This document shows positions 1 through 3,710 of a stretch of 5,172 bases of DNA, in pieces. The translations under genes were made by a program, and so were the position numbers. Source of the stretch: Gemmatimonadaceae bacterium (GTDB taxonomy: Bacteria > Gemmatimonadota > Gemmatimonadetes > Gemmatimonadales > Gemmatimonadaceae); assembly GCA_013361745.1 (NCBI GenBank), contig JABFXM010000153.1, positions 1 to 5,172 on the forward strand, read 5' to 3'. Positions within the stretch are counted from its first letter, which is position 1. Each line of letters opens with the position of its first letter. Below the pieces are notes generated by a model, which worked only from the letters and a program-made list of their open reading frames with translations, was not told the origin of the DNA and did not search any database.

Positions 1-92
1 GCGGCGAGCCGGCGCGCCACCGCCGCACCGATCCCCCGCGACGCGCCGGTGACGAGCGCCGTGCGGCCGGCGAGCTGTCCGTCGGGCCTCAC
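1..92 (-). CDS. Short-chain dehydrogenase/reductase, N-terminal 30 residues only (possible sepiapterin reductase)
   Basis: The minus strand from 92 reads as a GTG-initiated frame open to the window edge. Residues 11-22 read [12 protein letters not shown], which is the first beta strand and the glycine-rich NAD(P)-binding turn (TGxxxGxG) at the start of classical SDR enzymes. Arg19 in that turn often goes with NADPH use. The GTG overlaps the folE stop by 4 bp (GTGA, 92-89), so translation is probably coupled and the gene is the third of an operon with ptpS and folE. Because the two preceding enzymes make 6-pyruvoyltetrahydropterin, the inferred role is its reduction, as by sepiapterin reductase. 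The fragment itself cannot tell this from FabG-like or other SDRs. SDR identity is secure; substrate is a guess from context. Confidence 0.85.
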   Translation of the reverse strand, partial: MRPDGQLAGRTALVTGASRGIGAAVARRLA

Positions 93-739
93 CGCGACGC
101 GGTGTACGCGAGGCGGAGGAACTCGTCGCGCGTCTTCCCGTCGTCACGGAACACGCCACGCAGCGCCGAGGTGATCGTGCGCGAGTTCTGCTTCTCGACG
201 CCACGCATCATCATGCACATGTGGAAGGCTTCGATCACGACACCCACGCCGCGCGGCTGAAGCACCTCCTCGATCGCCTTCGCGACCTGCTCAGTGAGCC
301 GCTCCTGCACCTGGAGGCGCCGCGCGAACATCTCCACCACGCGCGGCAGCTTGGACAGCCCGACGATCCGCCGGTCCGGGATGTAGGCGACGTGGGCCTT
401 CCCGAAGAAGGGCAGCAGATGGTGCTCGCACAGGGAGTACAGCTCGATGTCGCGCACCATCACCATGTTCTCGTGGTCCTCCTCGAACAACGCATCGCCG
501 ACGACGTCGTCCAGGGTCATGGTGTAGCCCTGGGTGAGGAAGCCCATCGCTTTCGCCACGCGCTCCGGGGTCTTGAGCAGCCCCTCGCGCTCCGGGTTCT
601 CGCCGAGGAGGGCGAGCTGGTCGCGCACGAGGGCCGCGTACGCGGTCGTGGGCGCCTCGTCCGCCAGCTGCAGCGAGGGACCGCGCGCCGGGCTGAGCGC
701 GCCGCCGATCGCCGCCTCACTCACCGGTGTACTCGACAT
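89..739 (-). CDS. folE: GTP cyclohydrolase I (FolE)
   Basis: This enzyme converts GTP to 7,8-dihydroneopterin triphosphate in the cytosol, the entry step to folate and biopterin. The 216 residues match the usual length (E. coli FolE is 222). The hallmark segments are [20 protein letters not shown] (102-121), [20 protein letters not shown] (126-145) and [16 protein letters not shown] (173-188). Zinc ligands by alignment to E. coli Cys110, His113 and Cys181 are Cys104, His107 and Cys175; His173 matches catalytic His179. The first 30 or so residues are low in conservation, as is common. The ATG at 739 lies 23 bp inside ptpS; a GTG at 724 would overlap by 8 bp and is the only near alternative, with neither start having a clear Shine-Dalgarno site. 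The downstream SDR overlaps the stop by 4 bp. All key residues are intact. Confidence 0.97.
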   Translation of the reverse strand: MSSTPVSEAAIGGALSPARGPSLQLADEAPTTAYAALVRDQLALLGENPEREGLLKTPERVAKAMGFLTQGYTMTLDDVVGDALFEEDHENMVMVRDIELYSLCEHHLLPFFGKAHVAYIPDRRIVGLSKLPRVVEMFARRLQVQERLTEQVAKAIEEVLQPRGVGVVIEAFHMCMMMRGVEKQNSRTITSALRGVFRDDGKTRDEFLRLAYTASR

Positions 740-1130
740 AGTTGTTCGGGGTCTCCCAGAGCACCAGGCGTGCGAGGCGTCCCGGTTGGATGGCCGGCGC
801 GAGCTCGCGCCAGATGGCGACGATGATGTTCTCCGACGTCGGGATCACGCCGCGCATGAAGTCGACGTCGAGGTTGAAGTTCCGATGATCGATCTTGTCG
901 ACGACGCGCTCCTCGACCACCCGCTTCAGGACGGCGAGGTCCACGACGTACCCGGTTCGCTGGTCGACGGGGCCGTGGACGCTGACGTCGAGGGTGTAGT
1001 TGTGCCCGTGCCAGTTCGGGTTGTTGCACTTGCCGAACAGGCGGCTGTTCTCCTCGTCGGAGAGGGCGGGATTGTGCACCCGGTGCGCCGCGTTGAACTG
1101 GAGGCGGCGCGTGACGGTCACGTCGGGCAT
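717..1130 (-). CDS. ptpS: 6-pyruvoyltetrahydropterin synthase (PTPS/QueD superfamily, PTPS-type active site)
   Basis: PTPS turns dihydroneopterin triphosphate, the FolE product, into 6-pyruvoyltetrahydropterin. The 137 residues are full length for the family. Zinc ligands are His16 (FNAAHR), His41 and His43 (WHGHNY). The catalytic Cys35 lies in [13 protein letters not shown], giving Cx5HGH spacing; QueD enzymes of queuosine synthesis usually show Cx3HGH. Asp81-His82 (IDHRN) match the Asp-His of the rat PTPS catalytic triad, PTSEN (97-101) matches its TTEN region, and Glu126 (WETPNN) matches the pterin-anchoring glutamate of animal PTPS (YETDNN). It is the first gene of the ptpS-folE-SDR operon, and its 3' end overlaps folE by 23 bp. 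The ATG at 1130 is the natural start for the N-terminal strand. Family is certain; a biopterin rather than queuosine role is inferred from motif spacing and neighbours. Confidence 0.93.
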   Translation of the reverse strand: MPDVTVTRRLQFNAAHRVHNPALSDEENSRLFGKCNNPNWHGHNYTLDVSVHGPVDQRTGYVVDLAVLKRVVEERVVDKIDHRNFNLDVDFMRGVIPTSENIIVAIWRELAPAIQPGRLARLVLWETPNNYVEYTGE

Positions 1131-1217
1131 GATCCGATCCGCTGCGTGGTGGTCAGGTACGAAGGGGCCTGAACGGTGAAGGGTTCCCGGCGGGCGAAAG
1201 ATGGGCGTCGCGAGAGC

Positions 1218-1258
1218 AGAAATGAAAGCGGGCCCCGCGGTTTGATCCGGGGGCCCGC
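1218..1258 (-). terminator. Strong intrinsic terminator-like hairpin upstream of ptpS
   Basis: On the minus strand, 1258-1250 (GCGGGCCCC) pairs perfectly over 9 bp with 1236-1228 (GGGGCCCGC). A further 3 bp (CCG/CGG) follow after one bulged base, and the loop is ATCAAA. Directly downstream comes a T-rich run, TTTCATTTCT (1227-1218). This is the shape of a Rho-independent terminator acting on minus-strand transcripts. No protein gene lies upstream on that strand within the spacer, and ptpS begins about 97 nt further on. It would therefore end a leader or small RNA, or guard against read-through. The T run is interrupted, so efficiency may be partial. Confidence 0.6.
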
Positions 1259-1350
1259 CAGAAAAACGAGAACGGAGAGGGTTTTTTGAAGCCCAGTCGA
1301 AATAATGAGGCTCTCACCACACCTTCCGGCTTCCCCCGCACTGGGGGCAT
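1218..1350 (-). ncRNA. Candidate structured leader (attenuator) or small RNA ahead of the pterin operon
   Basis: Downstream of a -10-like box on the minus strand, about 130 nt can fold as an ordered series. Hairpin 1 pairs CCCCC (1347-1343) with GGGGG (1337-1333). Domain 2 is closed by GAAGCC (1333-1328) with GGCTTC (1293-1288) and encloses TGTGGT-GAGA-GCCTCA (1321-1306), a stem with one T-T mismatch and a GNRA-type loop. An A-rich then pyrimidine-rich linker (1287-1259) leads to the terminator hairpin. CGGGGG (1338-1333) could instead pair with CCCCCG (1253-1248) inside the terminator, which would give an antiterminated form. No match to a riboswitch class I can name was found. It could equally be a free-standing small RNA. 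Confidence 0.35.
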
Positions 1351-1356
1351 GCCGTC

Positions 1357-1362
1357 AGTATA
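1357..1362 (-). promoter_or_regulatory. Possible -10 box (TATACT) for the leader RNA and pterin operon
   Basis: TATACT on the minus strand differs from the sigma-70 -10 consensus at one position and lies in the least GC-rich part of the window, so it stands out. Transcription would begin near 1350, just before the hairpin series. The region 16-18 bp upstream (about 1379-1386) has no good TTGACA match, so the -35 element is weak or absent. No other promoter-like boxes are visible between the terminator hairpin and ptpS. Confidence 0.3.
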
Positions 1363-1451
1363 GATTGTCGAACCCACTCGAAGGACTTATCGGCTCAAAA
1401 ACGTGGCTCTCCGCCCCGTGACAACGTCGATAATCTGACTGCTGAATCTAC

Positions 1452-1471
1452 GACCCGTCACGGCACGGGTC
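1452..1471 (+). promoter_or_regulatory. Perfect 7-bp hairpin just upstream of the ribosome binding site at 1479
   Basis: GACCCGT (1452-1458) and ACGGGTC (1465-1471) form a perfect inverted repeat with loop CACGGC. It ends 7 nt before the purine-rich GGAGGGAG that precedes the ATG at 1487. It may be an operator or an RNA hairpin affecting translation. There is no T run, so it is not a terminator. GTCACGG (1457-1463) could alternatively pair with CCGTGAC (1416-1422), so two exclusive folds are possible if transcription starts far enough upstream. Confidence 0.35.
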
Positions 1472-1478
1472 AATTCAC

Positions 1479-1486
1479 GGAGGGAG
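1479..1486 (+). promoter_or_regulatory. Ribosome binding site set unusually close to its start codon
   Basis: GGAGGGAG directly abuts the ATG at 1487. Taking GGAGG (1479-1483) as the core leaves only 3 nt of spacing, shorter than the usual 5-9. There is no in-frame ATG, GTG or TTG within the next few codons, so the ATG at 1487 is kept. Confidence 0.6.
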
Positions 1487-1672
1487 ATGGATCTCCGAAT
1501 TCTTGGCGCGCTGGCGCTGCTGGTGATCTGGGCGATCGCCGCGCTCGTCTACCAGGGCCCGGGTTGGGTGCACCTGCTGCTCACCGTCGGCGTGTCGCTG
1601 CTCGTCTATGGCGTCGTCGCCCGGCGCAGCGCGCGCGACGATGCCGGTCGAGACGAGCAGCGGCGGAGGTAG
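1487..1672 (+). CDS. Small two-helix membrane protein, lmo0937/DUF5670-like
   Basis: This 61-residue protein is nearly all membrane segment. Helix 1 covers about residues 5-22 (ILGALALLVIWAIAALVY) and helix 2 about 27-45, joined by a short QGPG turn. The tail (46-61) is strongly charged and basic (ARRSARDD, EQRRR), so it should lie in the cytoplasm and fix both termini inside. The pattern of Leu/Trp-rich helix, Gly turn, then (W/I)HLLL and a basic end resembles the lmo0937 (DUF5670) family of short membrane proteins, whose function is not known. The match is by pattern, not by search. A hairpin and a closely spaced ribosome binding site lie upstream. The next gene starts 38 bp downstream on the same strand and is probably co-transcribed. 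Confidence 0.75.
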   Translation: MDLRILGALALLVIWAIAALVYQGPGWVHLLLTVGVSLLVYGVVARRSARDDAGRDEQRRR

Positions 1673-1697
1673 GCGCAGCGCCGTAGGACGCGAACGC

Positions 1698-1705
1698 GGA
1701 GGAGG
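1698..1705 (+). promoter_or_regulatory. Strong ribosome binding site for the STAS-like gene
   Basis: GGAGGAGG ends 5 nt before the ATG at 1711, close to ideal spacing. It fixes that start and suggests the gene is translated on its own rather than by coupling to the upstream gene, 38 bp away. Confidence 0.8.
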
Positions 1706-1710
1706 TCGTC

Positions 1711-2088
1711 ATGCCGGTTACGCATCGACGTGCGGGCGACATCGCGGTGGTGGAAGCGTTCGGACGCTACGAGGTCGCCGACCTGCGTACGGCGATCGAG
1801 GCCGCGATCGCGCCGTTCGGGCCGGCGGGCGCCGCCGGTCTGCTCTTCGACCTGACGCGATCGGACGCGCTGCGCCACCGCTCTGCCGACGAGGTCCGCG
1901 CGATGGCGCTGTTCATCGCCTCGAGGGCCTCGGGGTTCGCCGCGCGTCTCGCCATGGTCACCGCCTCCGACGTCGCCTACGGGCTGATGCGGATGGGTGC
2001 GGTCGCGGCGGAGTCGCAGGGCGTGACGGCGCGAGTCTTCCGCGATCCCGCGGCCGCGCTCGCGTGGCTCACTGTCGGCACCCCGTAA
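1711..2088 (+). CDS. SpoIIAA/STAS-SEC14-like protein
   Basis: The 125 residues show the alternating pattern of the SpoIIAA-like (STAS/SEC14) fold. A first strand (IAVVEAFGRYE, 11-21) is followed by a helix starting ADLRTAIEAAI (23-33). A buried strand ending in Asp (GLLFDLT, 43-49) comes next, then a helix (SADEVRAMALFIASR, 58-72), a strand (RLAMVTAS, 79-86) and a short helix (YGLMRMGAVA). It closes with VRVF-type text (TARVFRDPAAALAWL, 106-120), which is typical of the end of this family. There is no signal peptide or membrane span, so it is cytosolic. Relatives act in stress or membrane-lipid contexts but have no agreed function, and a partner-switching role like true SpoIIAA is not shown: no conserved phospho-serine motif is evident. 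It lies 38 bp after the small membrane protein, possibly one transcript. Moderately sure of the family. Confidence 0.75.
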   Translation: MPVTHRRAGDIAVVEAFGRYEVADLRTAIEAAIAPFGPAGAAGLLFDLTRSDALRHRSADEVRAMALFIASRASGFAARLAMVTASDVAYGLMRMGAVAAESQGVTARVFRDPAAALAWLTVGTP

Positions 2089-2111
2089 CGCCCCGCGTCC
2101 GAGTCGCGCGC

Positions 2112-2125
2112 GTCCCGGTCGGGAC
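2112..2125. terminator. Weak hairpin between convergent genes
   Basis: GTCCC (2112-2116) pairs with GGGAC (2121-2125) around loop GGTC, in the 39-bp gap where the STAS-like gene and the KGG gene converge. It is symmetrical and so could serve both strands. It lacks a T run and is short, so termination is only a possibility. Confidence 0.25.
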
Positions 2126-2127
2126 CG

Positions 2128-2325
2128 TCATCGACTCCGGTTTCGCTTCTCCGCTCCCTTCCGCCCGATCTCGCTCATGTGCTGGCGATTCGCCGCGACG
2201 CGCTCGCCGCCCTTGCGCCCGATCTCGCGCATGTGCTCACGGTTCTCACTGACCTTCACCCCACCCTTCCGAGCCGCCTCCTCGCGCGCTCTGTCGCGAC
2301 TCCCGCGATCTTCGCCGTCGACCAT
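2128..2325 (-). CDS. KGG-repeat general stress protein (Con-10/GsiB-type)
   Basis: A short, very hydrophilic protein of 65 residues built from repeats. KGG or KGA triplets fall at residues 20-22, 38-40 and 56-58, an exact 18-residue period. The intervening text is near-duplicate: NREHMREIGRKGGE (28-41) and NRQHMSEIGRKGAE (46-59). This is the stress-induced KGG motif found in fungal Con-10 and Bacillus GsiB; such proteins are thought to be disordered and protective in drying, salt or starvation, though mechanism is unsettled. The start chosen is the ATG at 2325 because GAGGTG (2331-2336) lies 5 nt upstream. Longer frames from 2340 or 2400 would add Arg/Gly-rich text without family resemblance. 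The repeat is also seen in DNA: 2162-2182 and 2216-2236 differ by one base, 54 bp apart. The gene stands alone, convergent with the STAS-like gene. Confidence 0.88.
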   Translation of the reverse strand: MVDGEDRGSRDRAREEAARKGGVKVSENREHMREIGRKGGERVAANRQHMSEIGRKGAEKRNRSR

Positions 2326-2330
2326 GGCTT

Positions 2331-2336
2331 CACCTC
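2331..2336 (-). promoter_or_regulatory. Ribosome binding site deciding the KGG gene start
   Basis: The minus strand reads GAGGTG, then AAGCC, then ATG at 2325. This fits the anti-Shine-Dalgarno sequence well at 5 nt spacing. The ATG at 2340 has only GAGGGG with about 2 nt spacing, and the one at 2400 has nothing comparable. Confidence 0.65.
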
Positions 2337-2400
2337 GCATGTCCCCTCGTCCGGTGCTGCGGCGGCGACCTCCGCCGGCACCGGAAGCGAACGGCCGCAT

Positions 2401-2421
2401 GGATCGTACCGGGTGTGATCC
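2401..2421. promoter_or_regulatory. 21-bp imperfect palindrome in the divergent spacer
   Basis: The bases GGATC..ACC-G-GGT..GATCC form a near-symmetric site. Five outer and three inner base pairs match around a central G, broken by two G/T positions on each side. It lies about 75 bp upstream of the KGG start, where a regulator site would be expected. TACGAT on the minus strand within it (2408-2403) is a poor -10 candidate. Function is unproved. Confidence 0.25.
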
Positions 2422-2453
2422 AGGTCACGCTGCGGGCCAGGCTGCTCGCGGTG

Positions 2454-2475
2454 GTGGGTACGACAGAATACCCAC
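2454..2475. promoter_or_regulatory. Perfect 7-bp inverted repeat with 8-bp spacer (candidate operator)
   Basis: GTGGGTA (2454-2460) and TACCCAC (2469-2475) are exact reverse complements separated by CGACAGAA. The centres of the two arms are 15 bp apart, more than one helical turn. The site ends 4 bp before the possible -35 element at 2480, a position suited to a regulator of the 66-residue gene. As RNA it would be a hairpin without a T run. Confidence 0.35.
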
Positions 2476-2479
2476 GGGC

Positions 2480-2506
2480 TCAAGTTCCGGGCGGGTCGGC
2501 CGATTC
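2480..2506 (+). promoter_or_regulatory. Sigma-28-like promoter match
   Basis: TCAA (2480-2483), exactly 15 bp, then GCCGATTC (2499-2506). The FliA/sigma-28 consensus is TAAA, 15 bp, GCCGATAA, so the spacing is exact with one mismatch in the first box and two in the second. Transcription would begin about 2513, leaving a leader of only about 5 nt before the ATG at 2518. No flagellar gene is present to back this up, and the window is GC-rich, which makes chance matches to the second box more likely. Confidence 0.3.
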
Positions 2507-2517
2507 TGTAGGGCTCC

Positions 2518-2718
2518 ATGTGCCATGACGCCGACTACCCGTTCGACGACCCGCTGCGCACCGAGGAGTTCGACGTCCTCGTGCGGGCGCTGCTCCCGAC
2601 GGTACTGGCGCGCTCGCCCCGGATGTCGCCACTCGAGGCACTGCGCGAAGCCGCGCGCCTGGCCGAGGGTCGGCTGCGGGAGACGGCGTGGCTGAGCTGG
2701 GGACGGCCAAGGCTCTAG
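2518..2718 (+). CDS. Hypothetical 66-residue protein
   Basis: I do not recognise this protein. Nearly every codon ends in G or C, as in the neighbouring genes, which supports real coding. The first 15 residues are acidic and rich in Asp and Pro (MCHDADYPFDDP). Two likely amphipathic helices follow: EEFDVLVRALLPTVLARS (16-33) and SPLEALREAARLAEGRLRE (37-55). The tail is Trp-rich (TAWLSWGRPRL). There is no signal peptide, membrane span or metal motif. The shape would suit a small helical adaptor or regulator, but that is speculation. No clear Shine-Dalgarno site precedes the ATG; if the sigma-28-like promoter is real the mRNA would be almost leaderless. It stands alone, facing the acetyltransferase gene tail to tail with 17 bp between stops. 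Confidence 0.6.
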   Translation: MCHDADYPFDDPLRTEEFDVLVRALLPTVLARSPRMSPLEALREAARLAEGRLRETAWLSWGRPRL

Positions 2719-2733
2719 CGAGTCGCCCGAGCC
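2711..2733. terminator. Candidate bidirectional hairpin at converging gene ends
   Basis: GGCTC (2711-2715) pairs with GAGCC (2729-2733). Inside, after a 2-by-2 internal loop, GCG (2718-2720) pairs with CGC (2724-2726) around loop AGT. The structure covers the TAG stop of the 66-residue gene and ends 2 bp before the acetyltransferase stop. It is symmetrical and could act on both strands, but there is no T run. Confidence 0.3.
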
Positions 2734-2735
2734 CC

Positions 2736-3710
2736 TCAGATCTCCCAGTTCGAGAGCACGACGCCCTGCGTCGGCTGCGACTCGCCATGACCGGGCAGCG
2801 CCATCCGCAGGTCGGTCCACCGCACCCGCGCGCCGAGCGTCACGAGATGGCGGTAGACGACCTCGTAGTCGCCCTGCACCCGGAAGGCCACGCGGCGCGT
2901 GCCGCTCCGCTTGGCGAAATCGCAGAGCGCGCGCACCATCGGGTCGAGCAGCGCGTCGTCCGCCAGCACCAGCTTGAGCACGCGAAGCTCCTCGCGCACG
3001 CGCCCTTCCACCAGCGGCGCCGTATGACAGAGCGCGAAGCCCACCAGCTCGCCGCCACGCCGCAACAGGACCGTATCCCCGAGCGCCAGCGAGTCGGTGA
3101 GCTCCAGCTCGCGCGTGAAGTCGTAGCCGGGCTGGATGCGCTGCACGAGCGCCCGCGCCGCGGCCAGGTGATCATCGCGGTCGCGGAAGCTCATCCGCCC
3201 GAGCAGCTCCGGTGCCCGCTCGGCGGAGGCCGCATCGAGCGTCAGCGTGATCGTGAGCCGACCCGGCGCGAAGCCGAGGCGCGAGTAGAAGCCGATGTTG
3301 TCCATCGTGCGCGGCATCGTCTCCAGCCCGATCACCTGCGCCCCCTCGCGCTCCAGCCAGGTCACGCCGCGATCCACGATCTCCTTGCCCAGCCCGGTGC
3401 CCTGATGCTCGTTGCGCACGGCGAGAGGGCCCATCCACCCCTCGACCCCGGAGCGGTGCACCATGTTGAAGCCGGCGATGCCGCCGCGCGCGTCGCGCCA
3501 CACCATGGCCCCCCCCGCGGCGTCCTCGATCGCGTAGCGCCACACCTGCGGGTTGAGGTTCGGCACGCGCACCCCCACCATGCCGTCGCGGCGATAGCGC
3601 TCGGTGAAGGCGTCGCTGAACACGGCGTTCAGCGCGCCGATGTCGTCGATGCGCGCCGGAAAGGGCCCGTCCACCGGCGGCGCGGCGCGCCAGCTTCGCA
3701 CGCCGACCAT
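2736..3710 (-). CDS. GNAT-family N-acetyltransferase, long form with a degenerate second half
   Basis: GNAT enzymes move an acetyl group from acetyl-CoA to an amine; the substrate here is unknown. Of 324 residues, the first ~160 form a clear GNAT domain. The acetyl-CoA pyrophosphate loop is in LAVRNEHQGTGLGKEIVD (96-113), with the QGTGLG loop at 103-108. MDNIGFYSRLGF (136-147) is the usual motif B text. Residues 165-324 look like a second GNAT-like half (GELVGFALCHTAPLV, strand then ELRVLKLVL) but lack the Q/R-x-x-G-x-G loop, so it probably has no acetyl-CoA site of its own. The ATG at 3710 overlaps the SbcC-like stop by one base (TGATG), which fixes the start; TGGGGG about 7 nt upstream may assist. 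The frame stays open back to 4016, but that extension is Arg-rich shadow text inside the upstream gene. Confidence 0.85.
   Translation of the reverse strand: MVGVRSWRAAPPVDGPFPARIDDIGALNAVFSDAFTERYRRDGMVGVRVPNLNPQVWRYAIEDAAGGAMVWRDARGGIAGFNMVHRSGVEGWMGPLAVRNEHQGTGLGKEIVDRGVTWLEREGAQVIGLETMPRTMDNIGFYSRLGFAPGRLTITLTLDAASAERAPELLGRMSFRDRDDHLAAARALVQRIQPGYDFTRELELTDSLALGDTVLLRRGGELVGFALCHTAPLVEGRVREELRVLKLVLADDALLDPMVRALCDFAKRSGTRRVAFRVQGDYEVVYRHLVTLGARVRWTDLRMALPGHGESQPTQGVVLSNWEI

Larger units (their letters stand above)
1131..1486. other. Non-coding spacer between divergent ptpS and the small membrane protein gene
   Basis: This 356-base spacer has no convincing gene. Its centre (about 1260-1370) is clearly less GC-rich than the flanks. 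On the minus strand it holds a -10-like box, a structured RNA-like stretch and a terminator-shaped hairpin, described separately. On the plus strand it must carry the promoter of the gene at 1487, but only weak boxes are visible, such as GATAAT at 1429-1434 without a good -35. A hairpin sits at 1452-1471. A 74-residue open frame at 1153-1377 (minus) shows neither the codon bias nor any family pattern and is judged non-coding. Confidence 0.7.

Noticed and set aside
1288..1350. Faint likeness to a cobalamin or tetrahydrofolate riboswitch (GGGAAGCCGG and GGTGAGAGCC text)
   Set aside because: The conserved core elements of those classes, such as the cobalamin B12 box, are not visible, so only short GC-rich words match.
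1153..1377. 74-residue minus-strand open frame in the large spacer
   Set aside because: It lacks the strong third-position G/C bias of the neighbours, has no family pattern, and runs straight through the hairpin series and terminator-like stem.
1368..1380. tRNA T-loop-like text (GGGTTCGA on the minus strand)
   Set aside because: No matching stem, anticodon arm or acceptor stem surrounds it.
2162..2236. Direct repeat pair as a possible CRISPR or mobile-element trace
   Set aside because: Only two copies, exactly 54 bp apart and in frame; they encode the 18-residue modules of the KGG protein.
2326..2400. Longer KGG protein starting at 2400 or 2340
   Set aside because: The extra residues are Arg/Gly-rich without family likeness, and the best-spaced ribosome site (GAGGTG, 2331-2336) serves the ATG at 2325.
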